Positions 16,033-24,180 of a DNA stretch of 64,000 nucleotides are shown here, piece after piece. The position numbers and the translations under genes were made by a program. Numbering within the stretch: position 1 is the first letter of the stretch; each line of letters opens with the position of its first letter. The stretch comes from Bradyrhizobium sp. 1(2017) (GTDB lineage Bacteria; Pseudomonadota; Alphaproteobacteria; Rhizobiales; Xanthobacteraceae). Below the pieces are notes generated by a model that was not told the DNA's origin, did no database searches, and saw nothing but the letters and a program-made list of their open reading frames with translations. The DNA lies in the NCBI RefSeq assembly GCF_011602485.2, contig NZ_CP050022.2:5166001-5230000 (forward strand), given 5' to 3'.

Positions 16033-17235
16033 GTGGCGCTCTCCCGAACGATTGTCATCGCCGGTGCCGGCATCGGTGGACTGACGGCCGCGCTGGCCCT
16101 CGCGGCCCGCGGCTTTCGCATCGTCGTGCTGGAAAAGGCCGAGCGCCTCGAGGACGTCGGCGCCGGCCTGCAACTCTCCCCCAATGCCAGCCGCGTGCTC
16201 GTCGAGCTCGGCCTTGCCGAACGCCTCAACGAGCGCGCCGTGACGCCGGAGGCGGTCTCGATCATGAGCGCCAGGGCCGGTGGCGAGCTGCTGCGCATGC
16301 CGCTCGGTGAAGCCGCATCCTCGCGCGCCGGCGCGCCCTATTGGGTGGTGCACCGCGCCGATCTGCAATCGGCGCTCGCCGGCGCCGTCTCCGACCATCC
16401 CGACATCGACCTGAAGCTGGGTGCGACCTTCGAGGACGTCGCGCCTCACGCCAAGGGGCTGACGGTGGTCCATCGCAGCGGCACGATCCGCCGCAGCGAT
16501 CTGGCGAGCGCGTTGATCGGTGCCGACGGCATCTGGTCGACGGTCCGCCAGCATCTCTTCCCCGAAGTGCAGCCGCGCTTCTCTGGCCTGATCGCCTGGC
16601 GCGGCACGCTCGATGCCACGCAACTGCCGAAGGATTACACCGCGCGCCGGGTCCAGCTCTGGATGGGGCGGAACGCCCATCTGGTGGCCTATCCGATCGC
16701 GGGCGGACGCCAGATCAACGTGGTCGCGGTGCTGCCCGGCACCTGGAACAGGCCGGGCTGGAGCACGCCCGGCGATCCCTGCGAGGTCATGGGTGCCTTC
16801 GCCGCCCCGCACTGGCCCTCGTCGGCGCGGATGATGCTCGCCGCGGTCGACAGCTGGCGGAAATGGGCGCTGTTCGGCGTGCCCGATAGCTGCCCATGGA
16901 GCAAGGGGCCGGTCGGGCTGCTCGGCGATGCCGTGCACGCCATGCTGCCGTTCGCGGCGCAGGGCGCAGGCATGGCGATCGAGGATGCCGCCGTGCTCGC
17001 CCGGCATTTGAGCGTCGAGGCGGCCGAGAGCGCCGCGGACATCACGGCCGCGCTGACGCAATATGGCCGTGCACGCCAGGCGCGCGTGCGGCGGGTGCAG
17101 CGGACGGCGCGGCAGCAGGGCCGCATCTATCATCTCAACGGGCCGCTCGCGATCGCGCGCGATCTTGCCATCCGCGCGCTCGGCCCGGACCGCATGCTGG
17201 CGCGGCAGGACTGGATCTACAATTGGCGGCCGTGA
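16033..17235 (+). CDS. FAD-dependent monooxygenase (salicylate hydroxylase/UbiH-like)
   Basis: A 400-residue class A flavoprotein monooxygenase. The N-terminal FAD Rossmann motif is GAGIGGLTAALALAARG (about 10-26); the DG motif is ALIGADGIWSTVR (about 160-172); the second FAD motif is LLGDAVHAMLPFAAQGAGMAIEDA (starting near 300). It would hydroxylate an aromatic or related compound with NAD(P)H and O2; substrate unread. The start is GTG 16033 after GGTCAGGGG. Its partner gene upstream is the CHCC zinc-finger gene, with which ubiquinone hydroxylation would be compatible, but this is inference. Confidence 0.88.
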   Translation: MALSRTIVIAGAGIGGLTAALALAARGFRIVVLEKAERLEDVGAGLQLSPNASRVLVELGLAERLNERAVTPEAVSIMSARAGGELLRMPLGEAASSRAGAPYWVVHRADLQSALAGAVSDHPDIDLKLGATFEDVAPHAKGLTVVHRSGTIRRSDLASALIGADGIWSTVRQHLFPEVQPRFSGLIAWRGTLDATQLPKDYTARRVQLWMGRNAHLVAYPIAGGRQINVVAVLPGTWNRPGWSTPGDPCEVMGAFAAPHWPSSARMMLAAVDSWRKWALFGVPDSCPWSKGPVGLLGDAVHAMLPFAAQGAGMAIEDAAVLARHLSVEAAESAADITAALTQYGRARQARVRRVQRTARQQGRIYHLNGPLAIARDLAIRALGPDRMLARQDWIYNWRP

Positions 17236-17256
17236 AGCGTGCGCCGTTGGCGCGGC

Positions 17257-17682
17257 TCAGCGCACGGCGCTGCCGGATCTCGGGGCCGGCTTGATCACCG
17301 GCGGCTGCGGAGCTGACGCCGGCGGCGCGGCGTTCGGCGGCGTTTCCCGGCACCTGTTGCGGCGCCAGGCGTCCTCGACGAGTTGCGACTGGCCCCGCAA
17401 CGCGATGTAGTCGTTGCGATAGGCGAGCTCGGACACGACCGCCCCACCGGCGCCGGTCTCTGCCTTGTCCATCAGTCTCTGCAAATCGGCCGTGCGGACG
17501 GCGAGCGACTTGCGCTCCGTCTCGAGCTGCTTGCAGTCGTACAATTCGTATCTGCCGGGATCGGCAAAAGCCGGCGCGATCGTCTCGCTCATGCCGGCGC
17601 AGCCGGACAGCGCGACGCCCACCGCAAGCGGCGCCAGCAGCGCGCCGAAGCCGCGCAGGAAACATGAATACGAAGCAGCCAT
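17257..17682 (-). CDS. Small putative lipoprotein
   Basis: A 141-residue protein with a signal peptide ending in the lipobox LSGC (Cys28), so probably a lipidated periplasmic or outer-membrane protein. The mature part has a predicted helix (YDCKQLETERKSLAVRT...), two further cysteines, and a Pro/Ala-rich tail of about 25 residues. It is convergent with the monooxygenase gene, 22 bases apart. No family function is recognised. Confidence 0.8.
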   Translation of the reverse strand: MAASYSCFLRGFGALLAPLAVGVALSGCAGMSETIAPAFADPGRYELYDCKQLETERKSLAVRTADLQRLMDKAETGAGGAVVSELAYRNDYIALRGQSQLVEDAWRRNRCRETPPNAAPPASAPQPPVIKPAPRSGSAVR

Positions 17683-17855
17683 GCCGGATGAATAGTCCCC
17701 GTGGATTGAGAATGCCTAAAGCAACAACACTTGTCCGGATTGAGGCTTTGCCTTGTGCGCCCGGCTCGCTTAAGGAAGAACCACCCATCCGGCCCGCAAA
17801 CGCGCCAATTCCAGACGGCCGGCTAGGACTTAAGTGATTGATCTCGTTGGATCAA

Positions 17856-17944
17856 GCGGGCATGGCGGAATTGGTAGACGCAAGGGACTTAAAATCCCTC
17901 GGCGCGCAAGCGCTGTGCCGGTTCGACCCCGGCTGCCCGCACCA
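17856..17944 (+). tRNA. tRNA-Leu (anticodon TAA)
   Basis: A complete class II tRNA. Acceptor GCGGGCA pairs with TGCCCGC, the D-loop has AATTGGTAGA, the anticodon stem AGGGA/TCCCT encloses loop CTTAAAA (anticodon TAA at 17890-17892), a long variable arm follows, and the T-loop is GTTCGAC in the GGTTCGACCCC arm. CCA is encoded at the 3' end. It reads leucine UUA/UUG codons. Confidence 0.97.
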
Positions 17945-18054
17945 GCAGAGTTGATCGGGCGACCAGCCTTTACTCGGCTTTAGGCCGTCCTCCCCTAAAG
18001 CGAACGAGTCTGCCGGCTATCGATGCAGACCCAAGAACTTCCAGCCCCAGGGAC

Positions 18055-19599
18055 ATGCAGGGCCTGGACCTGGTGGCTGCGATGGTGAGAGCCCCGATGG
18101 ACGCGCGCGAGAATTGGTCCGGGTCCGGGATTGGCGGAGCGGCCGCCGCATTCGGACGTCGCCCGCACGGGTTCGAGGTCTACGTCTTCCTCATCGCTTT
18201 CCTCGGCGTGTTCTATCTGTCGAACGGTCCGCTCCTGCTCGGCCATTATGACCTCGGCTGGCACATCGCCGCCGGAGATTTGATCAGGCAGCGGGGCGAG
18301 GTGCCGTTTCAGGATCCCTGGGCATTCACCCTCGGTGACAAGCGCTGGTACAACCTGTCGTGGCTGTGGGACGTGGTGGCCAGCGTGCTGTACCAGCACA
18401 CGGGATTTGCCGGCATCGTCCTCATGGTCGTCGCCTCCGGCGCGATCATCGCCGGCTACCTCGCCTTCTGCGCCCTGAGCAGCGGCGCTTCGCCGCTCGC
18501 GGTCTCGATCGCGGTGTTCGCCGCATGCCTGCTCTATCCCTGCTACGAAGCCTCGCCGAACATGTATCTGGCGGCGTCGCCGAACATCGCGACTATGCTG
18601 TTCGCGGTCATCTTCTACGCCGAATGCCTGCGGCGGGGCCGCTGGTTCCTGCTGCCGATGTTGATGGTGCTGTGGGTCAACCTGCATGGCGGGTTCATGC
18701 TGGCCTTTCCCATCATCGGCGCCTTCTGCGGCATCGCCCTGCTCCGGCGGGACTGGACGAGCTTTCGGAATTACGCTCTTGCCGGCGCCGGGTGCTTCGT
18801 CGCGATCTTCGTCAATCCGCTGGGATGGCATGTCTATGACGGCGTGACGGCGACGCTCGGCCATTTCGTCCAGGCCGACATCGGCGAATGGCGCTCCTAT
18901 TGGCAGAACATGGTGATGCCGGGGAGCATTCCCGGCATCGTCTACGCCTTGAGCTTCGTCGTGCTGGAGCTGCGCTATCGATCTTCGACGCGCGTTCCCC
19001 TGGAGACGCGCGTGCTGGCGTGGCTGTTCCTGGGCCTCGGTCTCTATCAGTTCAGGTACGCCGCGTTCTTCTTCATCTTCTCGAGCGTCCCGATGGCGCT
19101 CCACATCGACCGGCTGTTGCCGGAACGCCTTGCAGGGTTCGACGTCCAGCGCGCGATGCTGGCGGCCGGAATCGTCGGCGTGCTGCTGCTGCCGCTCACC
19201 TTCATCCAGGTGAGACCGGCGCTGGCATTGCCGGACATGCTCTCGGAGGAGGATGCCAATTATCTCAAGGCGCATGCCTCGCACGCGCACCTGCTCAACC
19301 ACTGGAACATCGGCGGGCTGCTGATCTTCCGGACGCAGGGATCGGTGCCGGTGTTCGTGGACGGCCGCGCCGCGACCGCCTATCCGGACGATCTGCTGCA
19401 CGACTATCTCAAGCTGGTCCGGTGGGAGATCGACGCAGCGACCTGGGACAAGGTGATCAGCAAATACAAGATCGATGCGGTGCTCTGGGTCCGAGGGCAC
19501 GAGCAGCTGCGGCACTTCCTCGTCGGCGAGAGAGGCTGGAAGGAGGACTATACCGGGGCCTATGTCAGCCTCTACACCCGGCCACAGGCCGCGCCCTGA
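18055..19599 (+). CDS. Polytopic membrane protein, glycosyltransferase-like
   Basis: A 514-residue protein with about ten membrane helices and a C-terminal soluble domain (about 395-514). The first periplasmic loop carries HYDLGWHIAAGDLI, resembling the acidic catalytic loop of GT-C glycosyltransferases; WVNLHGGF lies in a later helix. The soluble end has VFVDGRAATAYPDDL. Its 3' end overlaps by 35 bases the convergent GT87-like gene. A sugar-transfer role is suggested by fold plan and neighbours only. Start ATG 18055 is the first; ATG 18097 is also possible. Confidence 0.8.
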   Translation: MQGLDLVAAMVRAPMDARENWSGSGIGGAAAAFGRRPHGFEVYVFLIAFLGVFYLSNGPLLLGHYDLGWHIAAGDLIRQRGEVPFQDPWAFTLGDKRWYNLSWLWDVVASVLYQHTGFAGIVLMVVASGAIIAGYLAFCALSSGASPLAVSIAVFAACLLYPCYEASPNMYLAASPNIATMLFAVIFYAECLRRGRWFLLPMLMVLWVNLHGGFMLAFPIIGAFCGIALLRRDWTSFRNYALAGAGCFVAIFVNPLGWHVYDGVTATLGHFVQADIGEWRSYWQNMVMPGSIPGIVYALSFVVLELRYRSSTRVPLETRVLAWLFLGLGLYQFRYAAFFFIFSSVPMALHIDRLLPERLAGFDVQRAMLAAGIVGVLLLPLTFIQVRPALALPDMLSEEDANYLKAHASHAHLLNHWNIGGLLIFRTQGSVPVFVDGRAATAYPDDLLHDYLKLVRWEIDAATWDKVISKYKIDAVLWVRGHEQLRHFLVGERGWKEDYTGAYVSLYTRPQAAP

Positions 19600-20896
19600 T
19601 AGGCCCGCGCGGGACCACCTCTTCCGAAGCCTGACGCGGCAGCATGAGCCAGAAGCAGATCAGCGCGATCGTGAGCTGGCCGAACCCGCCCATGAACGCG
19701 ATGCCCATGACCGACGCCAGGGTCGGGATGGCGACGCCGATCGTCAACACCGCCGCCATTGTCGCCGCAGGCAGGCTGGCGATGAGAACGGCGGCGTAGA
19801 GCGCGACCTCGAAGAAGGCATATTCCTTCACTCTGGGCGCGCAGAGATAGAGCGCGTACATCGTGAGCACGGTGATGCGCATCGCGGCGTCAGGATGATT
19901 CATCAGCCAGTCGTCGAGCGCCCGCAGCGGCGCGGCCTTGCCGAAAAAGCGCTGCGCGCCGACCGTGCGCCACACCGCGATGGCGAGCGGCGCCAGCACC
20001 AGGGCGATCGCGATCAAGCCATAGAGCACGGCGACGATCGGCTTGCTGCCGGCGAGCCCGACACGATCGGCAAGCGTGAGCGAAAGGAAGAGCAGCGAGG
20101 GGTTGACCTCGTTGCCCGGCGCATGCTGTCCGGGGATCTGGCCGAAGATCGCGCTCAGCCAGCTCTTCGACAGCTCCGGATAGAACACAAGCGAGACCAG
20201 GATCGGCAGCGCGAACATGGCGGCCGCCACCGCGATCAGGAGAAGCTTGCGACGGCGCGGCTGCGGCAGGAAGTAGAGCGCGGCGAGGACCGGAAAGAAC
20301 ACCAGCTTGAACGAGGTAACGAGGCCGAGCACGGCCGCACCGGCAAGCTGCGGCGCTAGGCTTGCCGATTGCGCGGGACGCAGCAGCAGGGCCAGCGAAG
20401 CGGCGGTCAACAGGCCGCTCAGGATCGCGAAATTCCCGGTCGCCATGATCCATTCGAAGCCGAGCAAGCCGCCCAGCGCGAACACCACCCGCAACGCGAC
20501 ATCCTGCAAGCCCGAACGACCGAGACCGGGCAGCAGCAGCGCACAGAGCAGCGCCAGGACGAGATAGATCGGCTTGTAATGCGCAACCAGAAAGCCGCCG
20601 GCACAGAGCGGCCGGAACGCATCGAGGGTGACGGGAAGATAGGGGTAGGACAGCTTGGTGTCCTTCAGGTTCTTGACGAAGTAGGGATCGAGCCCCTCGC
20701 TATGCGCATCCACGGCCGCGCAGTTCACGCGCGCGTCCCAGCCGAACGTCTCGTCCATGCCAAGGTCGATCGCGACGGCGGTGGCGACCAGGATGGCCAG
20801 AGCCAGGATGAGGCGGGTCATCCAGCTTTTTCCCGAAGCAGCAGCGGCCATGCTCCGCCCCTCTCCGGCATCCGCGGATGCGGCGACATCGGTCAT
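19565..20896 (-). CDS. Glycosyltransferase 87 (DUF2029)-like membrane protein, copy 1
   Basis: A 443-residue polytopic protein of the GT87 type (polyprenyl-phosphate-sugar-dependent mannosyltransferases). The segment GWDARVNCAAVDAHSEGLDP, just after the first helix, carries the acidic loop expected of GT-C enzymes. Conserved blocks shared with the next gene include SYPYLPVTLD, RPLCAGGFLV, GNFAILSGL, GLVTSFKLVF and VKEYAFFE. ATG 20896 overlaps the stop of the upstream paralogue (ATGA), so translation is coupled. An open frame continues far upstream through the paralogue in another frame but is a shadow. Acceptor unknown. Confidence 0.85.
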   Translation of the reverse strand: MTDVAASADAGEGRSMAAAASGKSWMTRLILALAILVATAVAIDLGMDETFGWDARVNCAAVDAHSEGLDPYFVKNLKDTKLSYPYLPVTLDAFRPLCAGGFLVAHYKPIYLVLALLCALLLPGLGRSGLQDVALRVVFALGGLLGFEWIMATGNFAILSGLLTAASLALLLRPAQSASLAPQLAGAAVLGLVTSFKLVFFPVLAALYFLPQPRRRKLLLIAVAAAMFALPILVSLVFYPELSKSWLSAIFGQIPGQHAPGNEVNPSLLFLSLTLADRVGLAGSKPIVAVLYGLIAIALVLAPLAIAVWRTVGAQRFFGKAAPLRALDDWLMNHPDAAMRITVLTMYALYLCAPRVKEYAFFEVALYAAVLIASLPAATMAAVLTIGVAIPTLASVMGIAFMGGFGQLTIALICFWLMLPRQASEEVVPRGPIRARPVAGCRG

Positions 20897-22218
20897 GATT
20901 GCGCGCCTTTCAGCTCGAGGCGGTTCGGCTGGTCGCGAAAATCGAGCAACAGGATCCAGAAGCAAATCAGCGACACGAAGAGGAGAATGAAGCTCCCCTC
21001 GAGCGGGGTCCCCACCAGCGAGATCAGCGCCGGCGCGAGCAGGCCGACGGAAAGACAGACGGCGAGCGCGATGGCCGGAAGGTCGACGACGAGGATGGCG
21101 GCATAAAGCGCGAGCTCGAAGAAGGCATATTCCTTCAGACGCGGCGAGCTGAGATAGAGCGCGAACATGGCCAGCACCGTGACGCGCATGGCCGTGCGGG
21201 GATGCTCCATCAGCCAGCAGTCCAGCCGCATCAGAAGCGATCCCCCTTCCCGCGCGGGCCGGCTTGCGGCCACTCGCACAACGGACAGGGCGAACGGCAC
21301 CAGCACGAGCACGAGTGCCGCGACCGCATAGGTCGCAAACAGCGCCGGCTTGCTGTCGCCGAGCCCGGCATGGACCATGAGGTCGCGTGCCAGCAGCAGC
21401 AGCGATGGATTGATCTCGACGAGGTCGACGGCGTGCTGGTTCGGGATCTGCCCCGCAATCGCAAGCAGCCAGCTCGCGAACAGATCGGGATACAGCAGCC
21501 GCGACATCAGGACCGGCAAGGCGAAGCCGACCGCCGCCACGGCGATCAGCGCCAGCTTGCGCCAGCGCGGCAGCGGCAGGAAGTAGAGCGCCGCCAGCAC
21601 GGGGCAGAACACCAGCTTGAACGAGGTCACGAGGCCGAACAGCGCAGCGCCGGCAAGACGCCAGGAAAAGCTCGCATCGTCTCCAGGGGAGACCGGACGA
21701 AGCAGCAGCGACAACGCGATCGCGGTCACGAGGCCGCTCAGGATCGCGAAATTTCCCGACGCCTGCACCCATTCGAAACCGACGAACGCGCCGAGCGCGC
21801 AGAGCACCCTCAGCGCAATGTCGCGCGCGCTCGGGCCGGTTCGGCCGAGCCCTGGCAAGAGCAGGCCGCAGAGCACGGCGACGACGAGAAAGATGCTTCT
21901 GTAGTGATCGACCAGAAATCCGCCCGCGCACAGGGGGCGGAACACGTCCAGCGTCACCGGCAGATAGGGATAAGAGAGTCTGGTGCCCTTCAGGTTCTTG
22001 ACGAAATAGGGATCGAGTCCCTCGGCATGTGCATCGACCGCCGCGCAATTGACCCGGACGTCCCAGCCATATTTCACGTCGAGCCTGGCGTCGTTGACGA
22101 GGTTGCCGAGCACCAGCAGCGCCGTCAGCGCGATCAGGCAGACGAGCCAGATGTTCCGCCGGCCCGCCGTGCCGGCTGCGGGCTCCAACCATCGTGCTGT
22201 ACCGGACATGTCGGACAC
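20893..22218 (-). CDS. Glycosyltransferase 87 (DUF2029)-like membrane protein, copy 2
   Basis: A 441-residue paralogue of the following gene with the same sequence of blocks (GWDVRVNCAAVDAHAEGLDP, SYPYLPVTLDVFRPLCAGGF, GNFAILSGL, GLVTSFKLVF, LKEYAFFE). By eye it is well over half identical and colinear, so this is a tandem duplication. About ten helices, inner membrane, probably using a lipid-linked sugar donor. It is first in the two-gene unit; its TGA overlaps the ATG of the next. The N-terminal 25 residues diverge between copies. Confidence 0.85.
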   Translation of the reverse strand: MSDMSGTARWLEPAAGTAGRRNIWLVCLIALTALLVLGNLVNDARLDVKYGWDVRVNCAAVDAHAEGLDPYFVKNLKGTRLSYPYLPVTLDVFRPLCAGGFLVDHYRSIFLVVAVLCGLLLPGLGRTGPSARDIALRVLCALGAFVGFEWVQASGNFAILSGLVTAIALSLLLRPVSPGDDASFSWRLAGAALFGLVTSFKLVFCPVLAALYFLPLPRWRKLALIAVAAVGFALPVLMSRLLYPDLFASWLLAIAGQIPNQHAVDLVEINPSLLLLARDLMVHAGLGDSKPALFATYAVAALVLVLVPFALSVVRVAASRPAREGGSLLMRLDCWLMEHPRTAMRVTVLAMFALYLSSPRLKEYAFFELALYAAILVVDLPAIALAVCLSVGLLAPALISLVGTPLEGSFILLFVSLICFWILLLDFRDQPNRLELKGAQS

Positions 22219-22544
22219 AGGCGGATACCTTGCTTGGCTTGGGTTTCGCTCGGCGCCGCTGCGGCAGCGGAGCCCATCTCAGCCGCACTGTGGGGAGGAT
22301 GGGTTTCGGTTTCATCCTGCCGGACCGACCGGCTGCGCCGGGGCGCGATCTTTAGGAAGGGATGGTGAATCGCTGGTTTCCGGCCAGTGGGGATTGCACG
22401 ATCCCTGAGACCCCGGCCGGCAGGAAAAGGGGTTCCTCACCAATTCTTGTTCGTCCCGGGCCTGCCTGACAGCCATCCCGAAACATGGGTTGTGCAACGC
22501 AGCATAGACTTGGATAAAGCCTCCGCATTTCAGAGGTGAGCTGC
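22219..22544. other. Divergent intergenic region
   Basis: About 326 bases between the GT87-like pair and the MFS gene. It holds the promoters of both and a short GC-rich imperfect dyad near 22400-22435. No gene or known operator is supported. Confidence 0.4.
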
Positions 22545-23795
22545 TTGTCCGACGTCAATGCCGACGATTGGGTGTCCTCCGGGCACCGTCCCATGGGTTT
22601 TCCAGAATTTGTTATCGTGATCGCGTCCATCATGGCGCTGAATCCGCTTGCGATGGACATGATGCTGCCGGCGCTGCCCAACATCGGCACCGCCTTCAAT
22701 ATTCCGGTCGCCAACCATCTCCAGCTGGTGCTGTCGACCTTCTTGGTCGGCTTCGGCGCAGGCCAGTTCGTCATGGGCCCGTTGTCGGACCGCTACGGCC
22801 GCCGTCCGGTGCTGCTCGGCGGCATGGCGGTGTACGCGGTAGCGAGCGTGCTGGCGGTCGCGGCGCCTTCGTTCGAGACGCTGCTGCTGGCGCGCGCGCT
22901 GCAAGGGCTCGGCACCGCGGCGACACGCGTGATTGCGACCTCGATCGTGCGCGACTGCTATGTCGGCCGCCGCATGGCGAGCGTGATGTCGCTCGCGATG
23001 ATGGTGTTCATCGCCGTGCCCGTGATCGCCCCCTCGTTCGGACAGGCGGTGCTGCTGGTGACCGCGTGGCGCGGCATCTTCGTCGTGCTGATGCTTTACG
23101 GCCTGCTCGCGCTCGCATGGTGCGTGCTGCGGCTGCCTGAAACCCTGCCCGAATCCGAGCGCAGATCGCTGGCACCGGCCGCGGTGCTGTCGGCCTTCCG
23201 GCAGACCGTGACCAATCGCCAGACGATCGGTTATGCCACGGCTGCCGGCAGCGTCATCGGCGCGCTGTTCGCGTACGTCTTCTGCGCCCAGCAGGTCTTC
23301 ACCGGCATCTATCATCTCGGCCATTACTTCCCGCTCGCCTTCGCGGCGATCGCGGCCGGCACCGCCATCGCCGGCTTCCTCAATGCAAGGCTGGTCGGAC
23401 GGCTCGGCATGCGCGTGATCTCGCACGGGGCGCTGGCGCTCTACACTGCGGTCGCCGGCGTGATGCTGCTGACCGAAATCCTCGGCGTGCTGCCGCTGTC
23501 CCTGTTCATGGTGCTGTCTGCGCTGATGATGTTCTCGTTCGGCATGATGGTCGCCAACTTCACCGCGCTCGCCATGGAGCCGCAGGGCCGCATCGCCGGC
23601 ACCGCCTCCTCGCTCTACGGCTCGATCACGACGCTGATCGGGATCGTGGTCGGCATGGCGATCGGCCAGAGCTTCGACGGCACGCTGCTGCCGTTCTCGG
23701 TCGGATTCTTCCTGTCGACGATCGCCGCGCTCGCGATCGTGCTGGTGGTGGAAAAGGGGCGGCTATTCAGGCCGCATCATCGTCCCATCGGCTAA
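22545..23795 (+). CDS. Bcr/CflA-type MFS drug exporter
   Basis: A drug:proton antiporter-like protein of about 416 residues with 12 membrane helices. The MFS motif A GPLSDRYGRRPVLL follows helix 2, and helix 1 has NPLAMDMMLPALP, the D1 motif of the 12-TM Bcr/CflA multidrug family. The start is uncertain: TTG 22545 is five bases after AGAGGTGA, GTG 22536 is in frame but overlaps that ribosome site, and ATG 22593 begins just before helix 1. Substrate unknown. It precedes a hairpin repeat. Confidence 0.87.
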   Translation: MSDVNADDWVSSGHRPMGFPEFVIVIASIMALNPLAMDMMLPALPNIGTAFNIPVANHLQLVLSTFLVGFGAGQFVMGPLSDRYGRRPVLLGGMAVYAVASVLAVAAPSFETLLLARALQGLGTAATRVIATSIVRDCYVGRRMASVMSLAMMVFIAVPVIAPSFGQAVLLVTAWRGIFVVLMLYGLLALAWCVLRLPETLPESERRSLAPAAVLSAFRQTVTNRQTIGYATAAGSVIGALFAYVFCAQQVFTGIYHLGHYFPLAFAAIAAGTAIAGFLNARLVGRLGMRVISHGALALYTAVAGVMLLTEILGVLPLSLFMVLSALMMFSFGMMVANFTALAMEPQGRIAGTASSLYGSITTLIGIVVGMAIGQSFDGTLLPFSVGFFLSTIAALAIVLVVEKGRLFRPHHRPIG

Positions 23796-23895
23796 AGCGC
23801 GATGAGATCGGGATGAAATCGTCATCGCGCTCGAGCTTATTGTTTGAGCATGATGATTTCGGCAAACAGCCGCGCACTTTTTCGGACCGTGTTCC
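23793..23895. repeat. Dispersed hairpin repeat
   Basis: A perfect 10-bp inverted repeat (AGCGCGATGA 23796-23805 with 23822-23831) is followed by TTGTTTGAGCATGATGATTTCGG. This is the form of a Bradyrhizobium intergenic palindrome and could act as a terminator for the MFS gene. It shares the GAGCATGAT and TTTCGG modules with the element at 14195. Confidence 0.6.
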
Positions 23896-23950
23896 AGGAA
23901 CCTCTCGCCCCTGTTGATGTTGTACTGCAGCAATTCAGAGGATTGGCGAG

Positions 23951-24094
23951 ATGGAACAAGACAATAGACCGGATCAGCCCGCGTGGGAGGTCGAACGGCC
24001 AGCTTCAGCGCAACGTTCGTCCGGTGAGCGGCCGGACACCAGCCTGCCATTCGCGAGCGAAGGGCTCGAGCAGTTGCGCGACAGCCACTGCTAG
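23951..24094 (+). CDS. Small hypothetical ORF (47 residues)
   Basis: An ATG at 23951, behind GAGGATTGGCGAG, opens a 47-codon frame with a hydrophilic product (starts MEQDNRPDQPAWEVERPA, ends LRDSHC). Codon choice is like real genes here, and a bidirectional terminator follows at 24126. It is too short to classify. It could be a real small protein or a chance frame. Confidence 0.4.
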   Translation: MEQDNRPDQPAWEVERPASAQRSSGERPDTSLPFASEGLEQLRDSHC

Positions 24095-24121
24095 GCCAGG
24101 TCGACCAGAGACGGCTTCATA

Positions 24122-24162
24122 AAAAACGGCGCCGCGGTGAACTCGCGGCGCCGTTCGTTTTT
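24122..24162. terminator. Bidirectional terminator
   Basis: An 11-bp perfect GC-rich stem (24126-24136 with 24144-24154) has A-rich sequence on the left and T-rich on the right, so it can end transcripts from both sides: the small ORF region and the peptide-binding-protein gene. Confidence 0.85.
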
Positions 24163-24180
24163 CACACGCAGGCGTTCCGC

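Noticed and set aside
17838..17855. TTGAT...ATCAA inverted repeat before tRNA-Leu
   Set aside because: The spacer is eight bases, not four, so it does not fit FixK/FNR.
19565..22315. A 916-codon open frame spanning both GT87-like genes
   Set aside because: Only its last 443 codons show membrane-protein and family content. The rest is an out-of-frame reading of the upstream paralogue, Arg/Ala-rich as GC-rich shadows are.
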